Assembly (NCBI RefSeq): GCF_014522265.1
Contig: NZ_CP017024.1
Span: forward strand, 841,501 to 905,500
Origin: Pseudomonas oryzihabitans
GTDB lineage: Bacteria; Pseudomonadota; Gammaproteobacteria; Pseudomonadales; Pseudomonadaceae
Direction of reading: 5' to 3'
Length of the DNA stretch: 64,000 bases
Part shown: in pieces, positions 1 through 7,809 of the stretch
How positions within the stretch are numbered: position 1 is the stretch's first letter
Layout: every line of letters starts with the position of its first letter
Notes under the pieces: model-generated
Told to the model about the DNA's origin: nothing
Databases searched by the model: none
Seen by the model: only the letters and a program-made list of their open reading frames with translations
Program-made: the position numbers and the translations under genes

Positions 1-1691
1 GATTGCGGGCGACCCAGCAGGAAGCCCTGGAAGGTGTCCACGCCCAGGTCCTTGAGCAATTCGAACTGGGCCTGGGTTTCCACCCCTTCGGCGACGATCT
101 GCATGTCCAGAGCGCGGCACAGGCTGACGATGCCGGCCAGCAACTGCCGGGATCGGTCGTCGGCGTCCACCGCCAGCAGAAAGCTGCGGTCGATCTTGAT
201 GGTGTCGAAGGGCAGGCGGTGCAGATAGCCCAGCGACGAATAGCCGGTGCCGAAATCGTCCATCGCCACCCGAAAGCCCTGCTCGCGCAAGGCGGCCAGG
301 CGCCGCTCCGGCGTGCCCTGCTGCAGGAATACCGATTCGGTCACCTCCAGCTCCAGCGCACTGGGCTCGATGCCGAATTCGGCGCAGGCGGCCGCGAGAA
401 CCTCGGCCAGTTCATCATCGGCCACCTGCAGCGGCGAGATGTTGACTGCCACCGGGATCTGCAGACCGGCGTCCTGCAGGGCCCGGGCGCAAGCGGCCGC
501 GCGGCGGATCGCCAGCCGCCCGAGGGCCGAGGCCATGCCGTTCTGCTCGGCCAGGGCGACGAAGACGTTGGGCGGCACCGCCCCGACGCCCGGACAGTTC
601 CAGCGCGCCAGCAACTCGGCGCTGACCATGCGCTGGCGGGCATCGAACTTGGGCTGCAGGACGAAGGTGATGAGCTCCGCCTCGATGGCGCCGTGCAGAT
701 GGGCCAGCAGGGTCACCTTGCTGCGCGCCTCGCAGGTCAGCTGCGGATCGTAGCAGCGCACCCGGCTCTTGCCGGCCGCCTTGGCCGCGTACATGGCGGC
801 ATCGGCATTGCGCAGCAGGGTCTCCACATCCAGTCCCTCTTCGGGCGCCAGACTCAGACCGATGCTGGCCGATACGCGGATATCGTGGCCGGCGATGCAC
901 TGCTGCCGGCCCACCGCCTGCACCAGTTGCTCGGCGACCTGACGGGCCTGATCGCGATCGCTCACGTCCAGCAGGGCGACGAACTCATCGCCGCCCCAGC
1001 GCGCCAGCACCTCACCGGCCCCCAGCACCTGGCGCAACTCGCGCACCAGGGCGCAGAGCAGTTCGTCACCGGCAGCATGGCCCAGGGAGTCGTTGACCTC
1101 CTTGAAGCCGTCCACATCGATGAACAGCACCGCGAGGTTGCCGGTCTCTTCGAGGTCCTGCAGGCGCGTCTCGAAGTCCTGGTAGAAGGAGGTGCGATTG
1201 GGCAACTGGGTCAGGGCGTCGCTGAGCGCCATGCGCTCCAGCGCCTGTTCGGTGCGCTTGCGCTCGGTGATGTCCCTCAGACTGGCGACCACGTAGCCTT
1301 CGCGATCCGCCTCGCCGGCGAAGCGACTCAGACTGATCTCCACCGGCGTGATCCGCTTGGCGGAGACGTGGAACTGGGCTTCGCACAGGGCATAGCCGTC
1401 GCGCTCGAAGGTGCGGATGGCCGCCTCGGGCAACTTGATGTAGTGCGACAGGTACTGGCCGCTGACACTGCGCTCCGCACTGAGCATCAGGGCGCGCAGG
1501 GCGTCATTGGCTTCGATGATCTGCCCGCTTTCGGTCAGCACGGCCATGGCGTCGCGGCAGAGGGCGAAGGCTGAAGCGATGAGGTGCAGCGAGCGCTCGG
1601 TGCGCTGGCGAGCGCTACGCTCGACTTCGAGCCAGCGGCGTACGGCGTGCAACTCGGCCGTCGGCGAATCGGGACGGACCAGATCCCTCAT
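1..1691 (-). CDS. PAS-GGDEF-EAL cyclic-di-GMP signalling protein (3' end cut by window edge)
   Basis: The reading frame is open from an ATG at 1691 to the window edge, giving about 563 residues; only a few C-terminal residues seem to be missing. A PAS-like sensor (about residues 25-140, ending in a DITERK-type linker) is followed by a diguanylate cyclase domain with intact WGGDEF (around 983-998) and an EAL domain. The EAL signature reads ELLAR, so the catalytic ExLxR pattern is kept. Downstream VNISPLQV, EVTES, MDDFGTGYSSL, KIDRSF and EGVET are present, so phosphodiesterase activity is likely. No RxxD inhibitory site is visible just before GGDEF. No signal peptide or transmembrane segment is obvious, which suggests a cytoplasmic protein. 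The start is uncertain: a 21-codon frame from 1753 ends in a TGA overlapping this ATG and could be a frameshifted N-terminus. The direction of net c-di-GMP turnover cannot be read from sequence. Confidence 0.9.
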   Translation of the reverse strand, partial: MRDLVRPDSPTAELHAVRRWLEVERSARQRTERSLHLIASAFALCRDAMAVLTESGQIIEANDALRALMLSAERSVSGQYLSHYIKLPEAAIRTFERDGYALCEAQFHVSAKRITPVEISLSRFAGEADREGYVVASLRDITERKRTEQALERMALSDALTQLPNRTSFYQDFETRLQDLEETGNLAVLFIDVDGFKEVNDSLGHAAGDELLCALVRELRQVLGAGEVLARWGGDEFVALLDVSDRDQARQVAEQLVQAVGRQQCIAGHDIRVSASIGLSLAPEEGLDVETLLRNADAAMYAAKAAGKSRVRCYDPQLTCEARSKVTLLAHLHGAIEAELITFVLQPKFDARQRMVSAELLARWNCPGVGAVPPNVFVALAEQNGMASALGRLAIRRAAACARALQDAGLQIPVAVNISPLQVADDELAEVLAAACAEFGIEPSALELEVTESVFLQQGTPERRLAALREQGFRVAMDDFGTGYSSLGYLHRLPFDTIKIDRSFLLAVDADDRSRQLLAGIVSLCRALDMQIVAEGVETQAQFELLKDLGVDTFQGFLLGRPQ

Positions 1692-1795
1692 GGAATCCGC
1701 CGCTCACGAAGGGCGGCACGGGACCGGTTGGCGTTCTTGAAGAGGACTGACATCCAGGTGTCTCTGTGAATTCGACTGCAACCGCCATCACAGCA

Positions 1796-1823
1796 GGGCA
1801 ATTGGCCATCATGCCAATTGCCC
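1796..1823. other. Perfect 11-bp hairpin downstream of trmB
   Basis: An 11-bp perfect inverted repeat (1796-1806 and 1813-1823, GGGCAATTGGC and its complement) encloses a 6-nt loop. It lies between the leftward trmB stop and the start of the leftward GGDEF-EAL gene. No U-tract follows on either strand, so it is either an mRNA 3'-end stabiliser or a weak terminator, or a binding site for a dimeric protein. Confidence 0.55.
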
Positions 1824-1860
1824 GTCGGCAGCTCAAGATCGATTCGTCAGAGATACACGG

Positions 1861-2571
1861 TCAGCTCTGGCGTTCGAACTTGAGATCCCAGACGCCATGC
1901 CCCAGGCGCTCGCCACGGCGTTCGAACTTGGTGATGGGTCTTTCCTCGGGGCGCGGCACATAGCCCGAGGCGTCGCCGAGGTTACGGTAACCCGGGGCGG
2001 CGTTCATGATCTCGAGCATGTGTTCGGCATAGGCCTGCCAGTCGGTGGCCATGTGCAGCACCCCGCCGACCCTGAGCTTCTGCCGGACCAGTTCGGCGAA
2101 GGCCGGCTGGACGATACGGCGCTTGTGGTGACGGCTCTTGTGCCAGGGATCGGGAAAGAACAGCAGCACCCGGTCCAGACTGGCATCGGCCACGCACTGC
2201 CGCAGCACCTCGAGGGCATCGCAGCTGTAGACCCGCAGATTGGTCAGGCCCTGGGTCATGGCGCCATTGAGCAGCGCGCCCACGCCCGGGCGATGCACCT
2301 CGACGCCGATGAAATCCTGCTCGGGCGCGGCGGCGGCCATTTCCAGGGTGGAATGGCCCATGCCGAAACCGATCTCGAAGGTACGTGGCGCCTGGCGCCC
2401 GAACACCTGGTCGAAATCCTGCAGGCCGTCGGTCAGCTCCAGACCGAAGCGTGGCCAACCCTGGTCGAGACCGCGTTGCTGGCCTTCGGTCATGCGGCCG
2501 GCGCGCATCACGAAGCTCTTGATGGTGCGCCGGGGGCGGTCGGGGGTCTGGTCGTCTTGATGATCGGTCAT
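1861..2571 (-). CDS. trmB: tRNA (guanine-N7-)-methyltransferase
   Basis: This 236-residue protein is predicted to methylate G46 in the variable loop of tRNA using S-adenosylmethionine. The frame is open further upstream, but the start at 2571 (MTDHQDDQ) is chosen because it gives the family's usual length and the preceding codons are not conserved-looking. SAM-binding and catalytic segments are visible: [42 protein letters not shown] and the C-terminal [17 protein letters not shown]. It lies 68 bases downstream of the thiG stop, with a terminator-like hairpin in the gap, so it may be transcribed separately from thiSG or by read-through. Confidence 0.95.
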   Translation of the reverse strand: MTDHQDDQTPDRPRRTIKSFVMRAGRMTEGQQRGLDQGWPRFGLELTDGLQDFDQVFGRQAPRTFEIGFGMGHSTLEMAAAAPEQDFIGVEVHRPGVGALLNGAMTQGLTNLRVYSCDALEVLRQCVADASLDRVLLFFPDPWHKSRHHKRRIVQPAFAELVRQKLRVGGVLHMATDWQAYAEHMLEIMNAAPGYRNLGDASGYVPRPEERPITKFERRGERLGHGVWDLKFERQS

Positions 2572-2587
2572 GGCGTTATCGATAGTG

Positions 2588-2618
2588 GGAAAAAGAGACG
2601 CCCGGCAGAGGCCGGGCG
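2588..2618 (-). terminator. Rho-independent terminator after thiG
   Basis: On the minus strand an 8-bp GC stem (2599-2606 with 2611-2618, loop of 4) is followed by TCTCTTTTTC. This is a standard intrinsic terminator placed just after the thiSG unit and before trmB. Confidence 0.7.
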
Positions 2619-2639
2619 CGTGATGGAGGGCGCCAGGTC

Positions 2640-3422
2640 CTAGTTGACCAGGCCGTCCAGCGGCGAGGAGGCCGTGGCATAGAGCTTGCGCGGCATGCGC
2701 CCGGCCAGATAGGCCAGGCGACCGGCGACGATGGCGTGCTTCATGGCTTCGGCCATCAGCACCGGCTCGCGGGCATGGGCGATGGCGCTGTTCATCAGCA
2801 CCGCTTCGCAACCCAGTTCCATGGCGATGGTGGCGTCTGAGGCGGTACCCACCCCGGCATCCACCAGCACCGGCACCTTGGCCTCTTCGAGGATGATGCG
2901 CAGGTTGTAGGGATTGCAGATGCCCAGGCCCGAGCCGATCAGACCGGCCAGCGGCATGACGGCGATACAGCCGATGGCCTCCAGCTGGCGGGCGACGATG
3001 GGATCGTCACTGGTGTAGACCATGACGTCGAAGCCATCGGCGACCAGCGTCTCGGCAGCCTTGAGCGTCTCGATGACGTTGGGGAACAGGGTCTTCTGGT
3101 CGGCCAGGACTTCCAGCTTGACCAGGTTGTGACCGTCGAGCAGCTCGCGCGCCAGGCGGCAGGTGCGCACCGCTTCCACCGCGTCATAGCAGCCGGCGGT
3201 GTTCGGCAGGATGGTGTAGCGCTCGGGTGATATCACGTCGAGCAGATTGGGTTCGCCGGGCGTCTGGCCGATGTTGGTGCGACGCACCGCCACGGTGACG
3301 ATCTCGGCACCGGAGGCCTCGATGGCCACGCGGGTCTCTTCGAGATCGCGGTACTTGCCGGTCCCGACCAGCAGACGCGACTCATAGGTGCGCCCGGCCA
3401 GGGTAAAGGGAGTGTCTTTCAT
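2640..3422 (-). CDS. thiG: Thiazole synthase
   Basis: ThiG builds the thiazole phosphate half of thiamine from 1-deoxy-xylulose 5-phosphate, dehydroglycine and ThiS-thiocarboxylate. The 260-residue protein shows the TIM-barrel family pattern, including [10 protein letters not shown], the Schiff-base lysine in HNLVKLEVL (about Lys102) and the phosphate-binding [10 protein letters not shown] good ribosome site (GAGGAAT) precedes the ATG at 3422. It follows thiS by 19 bases on the same strand, so the two are co-transcribed. No TPP riboswitch is visible upstream of thiS. Confidence 0.97.
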   Translation of the reverse strand: MKDTPFTLAGRTYESRLLVGTGKYRDLEETRVAIEASGAEIVTVAVRRTNIGQTPGEPNLLDVISPERYTILPNTAGCYDAVEAVRTCRLARELLDGHNLVKLEVLADQKTLFPNVIETLKAAETLVADGFDVMVYTSDDPIVARQLEAIGCIAVMPLAGLIGSGLGICNPYNLRIILEEAKVPVLVDAGVGTASDATIAMELGCEAVLMNSAIAHAREPVLMAEAMKHAIVAGRLAYLAGRMPRKLYATASSPLDGLVN

Positions 3423-3441
3423 CTGGATTCCTCTTGCGCGG

Positions 3442-3642
3442 CTAGCCGCCGCCGATGGCGTGGACCACTTCCAGCCGGTCGCCGTCCACCAGGGCGGTGG
3501 TGGCGTGCTGGCTGCGCGGCACGATGTCGAGGTTGCGTTCCACCGCTACCCGCCGCCCGGTCAGGTCGAGACGCACGAGCAGGTCGGCGACGGTGGCGCC
3601 GTCCGGCAATTCAAGGGATTCGCCGTTCAACAGAATCTGCAT
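3442..3642 (-). CDS. thiS: Sulfur carrier protein ThiS
   Basis: This 66-residue ubiquitin-fold protein carries sulfur as a C-terminal thiocarboxylate for thiazole formation by ThiG. It begins MQILLNGE and ends in the required diglycine (HAIGGG). It is the first gene of a thiS-thiG pair, and both are transcribed leftward. The size is typical of the family. Confidence 0.95.
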   Translation of the reverse strand: MQILLNGESLELPDGATVADLLVRLDLTGRRVAVERNLDIVPRSQHATTALVDGDRLEVVHAIGGG

Positions 3643-3735
3643 GGCAAAGGCATCGTCACGGGGTGAGCCGGCATTCTACGCCGGTCGGGCGTGCATTGCA
3701 GCGGCGCTGGGCCGGGAACGACGGCCAGTGCGCGG

Positions 3736-4113
3736 TCAGAGACTGCTCAGGCGCCAGGCGAGGATGGCCAGGCACGCCCAGCCGGCGAGAAAGCACAGCC
3801 CGCCGAAGGGAGTGATGATGCCCAGCCGCGCGATGCCGGTCAGCGTCAGCAGATAGAGGCTGCCGGAAAACAGCAGGATGCCGGCGATGAAAAAGCCACC
3901 GGCCCAGGCCACCAGGCGCCCCTGGAAGTGCAGCGACAAGAGGGCGACGCCAAACAGCGCCAGGGCATGGATGAGCTGATAGAGGACGCCGGTCTGGAAC
4001 ACGGCCAGGTAGTCGGCGGTCAGTCGGCCCTTGAGTCCATGGGCGGCGAAGGCGCCGAGTCCGACACCGGTGAAGCCGGCCAGGGCCGCGAACAGCAGGA
4101 AGAGACGCAACAT
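3736..4113 (-). CDS. DUF423 family small integral membrane protein
   Basis: The 125-residue protein has four hydrophobic segments and the DUF423 N-terminal pattern GVGLGAFAAHGLK. Further motifs such as YQLIHALALFGVALL and FSGSLYLLTLTG fit the same family, which has no established biochemical role. It is divergent from mtgA, with 68 bases between the two starts, and sits downstream of nothing on its own strand, so it is probably a single-gene unit. Function is not inferred beyond inner-membrane location. Confidence 0.9.
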   Translation of the reverse strand: MLRLFLLFAALAGFTGVGLGAFAAHGLKGRLTADYLAVFQTGVLYQLIHALALFGVALLSLHFQGRLVAWAGGFFIAGILLFSGSLYLLTLTGIARLGIITPFGGLCFLAGWACLAILAWRLSSL

Positions 4114-4147
4114 GGGTTTTACCGGGCGATGGAAGAGAAGCGCTGGT

Positions 4148-4153
4148 TATAAT
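4148..4153 (+). promoter_or_regulatory. Candidate -10 box for mtgA
   Basis: A perfect TATAAT lies 28 bases before the mtgA ATG in the short divergent spacer. No convincing -35 hexamer is present at 16-18 bases upstream, so this is a candidate based on the -10 only. Confidence 0.4.
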
Positions 4154-4181
4154 GGCCCGCTAACCGCCAAAGACCAAGCCG

Positions 4182-4883
4182 ATGCTGCTCACCCTCCTCC
4201 GCCGTCTCCTGCGTATCGCCCTCTGGTTCGCCGTCCTCAGCGCCGCTCTGGTGCTGATCCTGCGCTGGGTGCCGCCGCCGGGCAGCATGCTGATGGTGGA
4301 GCGCAAGGTCGAGTCCTGGATCGACGGCAAGCCCATCGATCTGCAGCGCGACTGGCGACCCTGGAAGGAGCTGCCGGACGATCTCAAGATGGCGGTGATC
4401 GCCGGTGAAGACCAGCACTTCGCCGAGCACTGGGGCTTCGACATGGCGGCGATCCGCCAGGCCTTCAGCCACAACGAAGCCGGTGGTTCCCTGCGCGGCG
4501 CCAGCACCATCAGCCAGCAGACCGCCAAGAACCTCTTTCTATGGAGCGGCCGCAGCTATCTGCGCAAGGCCTTCGAAGCCTGGTTCACCGTGCTGCTGGA
4601 AACCTTCTGGTCCAAGCAGCGCATCCTCGAGGTCTATCTCAACAGCGTGGAATGGGACGACGGCGTGTTCGGCGCCGAGGCAGCGGCCCGTCACCATTTC
4701 GGCATAGGCGCGCCCTACCTCTCCGACCGCCAGGCCAGCCTGCTGGCCGCCGTGCTGCCCAATCCCCGCGAATGGAGCCCGAGTCGCCCCAGCGCCTACG
4801 TCGCCGAACGCGCCGCCTGGATCCGCCAGCAGGAACGACAGCTGGGCGGTAGCGACTATCTCAGGCAGATGACCGGGCGGTAG
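4182..4883 (+). CDS. mtgA: Monofunctional biosynthetic peptidoglycan transglycosylase
   Basis: MtgA polymerises lipid II into glycan strands without a transpeptidase domain. The 233-residue protein has one N-terminal membrane anchor (about residues 8-28) and a GT51 domain. The catalytic glutamate lies in VIAGEDQHFAEHWGFD and is followed by RGASTISQQTAKNLFLW and the RILEVYLNSVEWDDGVFGAE motif. It is transcribed alone, rightward. The downstream spacer up to rpoH holds two dispersed repeats. It complements the bifunctional PonA encoded elsewhere in the window. Confidence 0.97.
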   Translation: MLLTLLRRLLRIALWFAVLSAALVLILRWVPPPGSMLMVERKVESWIDGKPIDLQRDWRPWKELPDDLKMAVIAGEDQHFAEHWGFDMAAIRQAFSHNEAGGSLRGASTISQQTAKNLFLWSGRSYLRKAFEAWFTVLLETFWSKQRILEVYLNSVEWDDGVFGAEAAARHHFGIGAPYLSDRQASLLAAVLPNPREWSPSRPSAYVAERAAWIRQQERQLGGSDYLRQMTGR

Positions 4884-4892
4884 CCAGGCAAC

Positions 4893-4916
4893 TGGAAAAC
4901 GCTGCGCGGTTTTCCA
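4893..4916. repeat. Dispersed hairpin repeat, family B copy 1
   Basis: TGGAAAAC and GTTTTCCA form an 8-bp stem around a GC-rich loop, just after the mtgA stop. A near-identical unit occurs at 23911-23936, also in an intergenic spacer. The element is short and extragenic, which fits a REP-like repeat family. Confidence 0.7.
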
Positions 4917-4961
4917 CTCTACCGACTCAAGTTGATTGATGCGGTCGTGCCTTGATGCTCC

Positions 4962-5025
4962 ATCGCGGCCATGGGCCGCTCCTACAGAAGCATCACACCC
5001 TGTAGGAGCGGCCCATGGCCGCGAT
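4962..5025. repeat. REP-like palindromic repeat, family A copy 1
   Basis: Two perfect 26-bp inverted arms (4962-4987 and 5000-5025) flank a 12-nt loop. The arm starts ATCGCGGCCATGGGCCGCTC. The same 26-bp arms recur at 50945-51009, and a diverged version lies at 24048-24141. All three are extragenic. The structure fits a REP/REPIN element of the type mobilised by RAYT transposases in Pseudomonas; no RAYT gene is in this window. Confidence 0.85.
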
Positions 5026-5068
5026 ACGCTGGGTCCCGTCCACAACAGGGTAAGGATTTTCGGACATG

Positions 5069-5091
5069 AAAAAAACGCACCCGGAGGTGCG
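5069..5091 (-). terminator. Rho-independent terminator of rpoH
   Basis: On the minus strand CGCACC-TCCG-GGTGCG (5076-5091) is followed by seven T residues (5075-5069), 20 bases after the rpoH stop. It is a classic intrinsic terminator. Confidence 0.88.
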
Positions 5092-5111
5092 GTTTTTGGT
5101 CAGCGACCGGA

Positions 5112-5966
5112 TCAGGCGGCGATATTGCCCTTGAGCTTGTTCATCGCGTTCTTTTCCAGCTGACGGATACGCTCCGCCGAGACGTTGTACTTGGCCGCCA
5201 GCTCGTGCAGCGTCGCCTTTTCCTCGGCCAGCCAACGCTGGTAGAGGATGTCGCGGCTGCGGTCATCCAGATGCTCCAGGGCCTCGTGCAGATTGGCCGT
5301 GGAACTGTCGGTCCAGTCGGCTTCCTCCAGCTGACGCGCCGGATCGTAACGGCTGTCTTCCAGATACTGGGCCGGCGACTGATAGGCCGCATCGTCATCG
5401 GCATCGCTGGCCGGGTCGAAGGCCATGTCATGCCCGGTCAGACGACTTTCCATCTCACGCACTTCCCTTGGTTCGACACCCAGGGTTTCGGCCACGCGAT
5501 GGACCTCGTCGTTGTTCAGCCAGGCCAGTCGTTTCTTCTGACTGCGCAGGTTGAAGAACAACTTGCGCTGCGCCTTGGTGGTGGCGACCTTGACGATGCG
5601 CCAGTTGCGCAGGATGAATTCGTGGATTTCGGCCTTGATCCAGTGCACGGCAAAGGACACCAGGCGTACGCCCATTTCGGGATTGAAGCGCTTCACGGCC
5701 TTCATCAGGCCGACATTGCCTTCCTGGACCAGGTCGGCCTGGGCCAGACCATAGCCGGAATAGCTCTTGGCGATATGCACCACGAAACGCAGATGCGCGA
5801 GCACCAACTGCCGGGCGGCCTCGACGTCTTCCTTGTAGAAGAGGCGCTCGGCCAGTTCACGCTCCCGCTCCGGCGTGAGCAGCGGAATGCTGTTCACCGA
5901 ATGCACATAGGCTTCCAGGCTGGCGCCGGGAACCAATGTAGGAACAGGTTGCAACGAAGTGGTCAT
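5112..5966 (-). CDS. rpoH: Heat-shock sigma factor sigma-32
   Basis: RpoH directs RNA polymerase to heat-shock promoters. The 284-residue protein has region 2 ([29 protein letters not shown]-type core, [20 protein letters not shown]), the sigma-32-specific RpoH box ([12 protein letters not shown]) and a region 4.2 helix-turn-helix ([21 protein letters not shown]). The start at 5966 (MTTSLQPV) is preferred over an ATG 18 bases earlier because it has a GGAGGA ribosome site and matches the known N-terminus of Pseudomonas RpoH. It is separated from ftsX by 161 bases containing a hairpin, so it probably has its own promoter. A near-consensus sigma-32 promoter for hslVU is present at 48947-48975. 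Confidence 0.97.
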   Translation of the reverse strand: MTTSLQPVPTLVPGASLEAYVHSVNSIPLLTPERERELAERLFYKEDVEAARQLVLAHLRFVVHIAKSYSGYGLAQADLVQEGNVGLMKAVKRFNPEMGVRLVSFAVHWIKAEIHEFILRNWRIVKVATTKAQRKLFFNLRSQKKRLAWLNNDEVHRVAETLGVEPREVREMESRLTGHDMAFDPASDADDDAAYQSPAQYLEDSRYDPARQLEEADWTDSSTANLHEALEHLDDRSRDILYQRWLAEEKATLHELAAKYNVSAERIRQLEKNAMNKLKGNIAA

Positions 5967-6095
5967 GCGAATCCTCCGATTCACTAAGCACTGGGCAGTC
6001 TAACACTGATTTTTTGGACAGCGCCAGACTAGCCGAGGTTCCCTTAACCCCAGCTGAAAACCACCGTGAAATGCTTGTGCCATCAGGGGTTTAGA

Positions 6096-6120
6096 CCGTT
6101 TCCGCAGGTTTCGGAAACGG
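6096..6120. other. Hairpin between ftsX and rpoH
   Basis: A 9-bp perfect stem (CCGTTTCCG, 6096-6104, with 6112-6120) and 7-nt loop lie immediately downstream of the ftsX stop. There is no U-tract on the minus strand, so it may stabilise or attenuate the ftsYEX transcript before rpoH rather than terminate it fully. Confidence 0.5.
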
Positions 6121-6127
6121 CCGTTCG

Positions 6128-7138
6128 TCAGCGCGGAGCGAGTTCGCGCAGATGGCGGGCAACCGCCAGCCAGGCGCCGATGTAGCCGAGCAGCACGGCG
6201 CCGATCAGCAGCTGCAGCCCGTCCTCGACGGCGACGCTGCCCAGGGCGAAATCACTGCCGTAGAGGCCGGCCAGATCCAGCACTGCGGCGTTGAGCCAGC
6301 TCAGGCCGAACACCAGCAGGGCCCAGGCGGCGATGCCGGCGCCCAGGCCGAACAGCGCGCCCATGTAGAGGAAGGGCCGGCGCACATAGCCGTCGGTGCC
6401 ACCCACCAGCTTGACCACCTCGATCTCGGTACGGCGATTCTCGATGGCCAGGCGGATGGTATTGCCGATCACCAGCAGCAGGGCGATCACCAGCACCACG
6501 GTCAGGCCGAAGACGAAGCGCTCGCCGAGCTTGAGGATGGCGGTGAGCCGCTCGACCCACTGCATGTCCAGCTGCACCTGCTGCACGCCGTTCATCTCGG
6601 CCAGCTGACTGCGCAGCATGTCGAGACGACTCTTGTCGATTTCCCTGGGCGTCACGGCGATGACGCCGGGCAGCGGATTCTGCGGCAATTCGCGCAGCGC
6701 CTCACCCAGGCCGGCATCCTGCTGCAACTCCTTCAGGGCATCGTCCGGACTGATCCAGCGCGCCTCGGCCACATCGGGCAGGACCTTGATCTGGCTCATC
6801 AGCACCTCGGCCTGGTCCTGACCGGTGCGCAGGTCGAGAAACACCGAGATCTGCGCCGCGCGCTGCCAGGACCCGCCGAGTCGCTCGACGTTCTTCAGCA
6901 GCAGCGACACGCCCATGGGCAGCGCCAGGGCAATGCCCATCACCAGGCAGGTAAGGAAGGTGCCTATGGGCTGCTGCACCATGCGCCTGAGGCTGTCCCT
7001 CAGGCCGGTGCGGTGGGCTTCGAGGTAGGCATGCAGCGGACTGCGCCAGTCGCTCTTGGGTTTCTGCGGGGCCTGGCGCTGCGGACGCTGGGGTTTGCCG
7101 CCCTGTTCCTGGCCACGGGGCAGTTCGTTGCCACTCAT
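6128..7138 (-). CDS. ftsX: Cell division protein FtsX (permease-like)
   Basis: FtsX pairs with the ATPase FtsE to control septal peptidoglycan hydrolases. The 336-residue protein has a charged, Gln/Pro-rich cytoplasmic N-terminus, a first membrane helix (about residues 60-83), a periplasmic loop and three further helices toward the C-terminus. ENRRTEIEVVKLVGGTDGYVRRPFL matches the coupling region of the family (shown here only in parts: EIEVVKLVGGTD). Its start overlaps the ftsE stop by 4 bases, so translation is probably coupled in the order ftsY-ftsE-ftsX. Confidence 0.96.
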   Translation of the reverse strand: MSGNELPRGQEQGGKPQRPQRQAPQKPKSDWRSPLHAYLEAHRTGLRDSLRRMVQQPIGTFLTCLVMGIALALPMGVSLLLKNVERLGGSWQRAAQISVFLDLRTGQDQAEVLMSQIKVLPDVAEARWISPDDALKELQQDAGLGEALRELPQNPLPGVIAVTPREIDKSRLDMLRSQLAEMNGVQQVQLDMQWVERLTAILKLGERFVFGLTVVLVIALLLVIGNTIRLAIENRRTEIEVVKLVGGTDGYVRRPFLYMGALFGLGAGIAAWALLVFGLSWLNAAVLDLAGLYGSDFALGSVAVEDGLQLLIGAVLLGYIGAWLAVARHLRELAPR

Positions 7139-7809
7139 GACTGGCTCTCCTCTTCGTCACCGATCAGGCGACCGCGCTGCAGGGTCAGCATGCGATGGTG
7201 CAGGCGGGCGATGAGCGCATGGTCGTGGCTGGCGATCAGCACCGTGGTGCCGAGACTGTTGATGTCCTCGAAGACGCCCATGATCTCCGAGGCCAGGCGC
7301 GGATCGAGGTTGCCGGTGGGTTCGTCGGCGAGCAGCAGGGCTGGCCGATGCACCACGGCGCGGGCGATGCCGACCCGCTGTTGCTGGCCGGTGGACAGCT
7401 CGGCCGGATAGTCGTCGAGCTTGTCCTTGAGGCTGACCCGCTCCAGCGCAGAGGCGACGCGCTTGGCGATCTCGGGCTTGGACAGGCCGAGGATCTGCAG
7501 CGGCAGGGCGACGTTGTCGAACACGGTGCGGTCATGGAGCAGCTGATGGTTCTGGAAGACCACGCCGATCTGCCGGCGCAGAAAGGGAATCTGCGCATTG
7601 GTGATGCGCGAGATGTCCTGGCCGGCCAGGGTCAGCTTGCCGCCGGTGGGCCTTTCCATGGCCAGGATCAGCCGCATCAGGGTGCTCTTGCCGGCGCCGG
7701 AATGACCAGTGACGAAGAGAATCTCGCCGCGTTCGGCACGGAAGCTCAGTTCCTGCAGGCCGACGTGACCATTGGGATAGCGCTTGGAGACGCGGTCGAA
7801 CTGGATCAT
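7135..7809 (-). CDS. ftsE: Cell division ATP-binding protein FtsE
   Basis: This is the ABC ATPase partner of FtsX at the division site. The 224-residue protein carries Walker A (GHSGAGKST), the Q-loop (FQNHQLL), the signature LSTGQQQR, Walker B (LLLADEPTGNLD) and the switch histidine (IASHD). It overlaps ftsY and ftsX by 4 bases each, forming a tight three-gene operon transcribed leftward. Confidence 0.97.
   Translation of the reverse strand: MIQFDRVSKRYPNGHVGLQELSFRAERGEILFVTGHSGAGKSTLMRLILAMERPTGGKLTLAGQDISRITNAQIPFLRRQIGVVFQNHQLLHDRTVFDNVALPLQILGLSKPEIAKRVASALERVSLKDKLDDYPAELSTGQQQRVGIARAVVHRPALLLADEPTGNLDPRLASEIMGVFEDINSLGTTVLIASHDHALIARLHHRMLTLQRGRLIGDEEESQS

Noticed and set aside
3643-3735. 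TPP riboswitch upstream of thiS
   Set aside because: The 93-base leader lacks the conserved thi-box words (such as CUGAGA) and is too short for the aptamer plus an expression platform.
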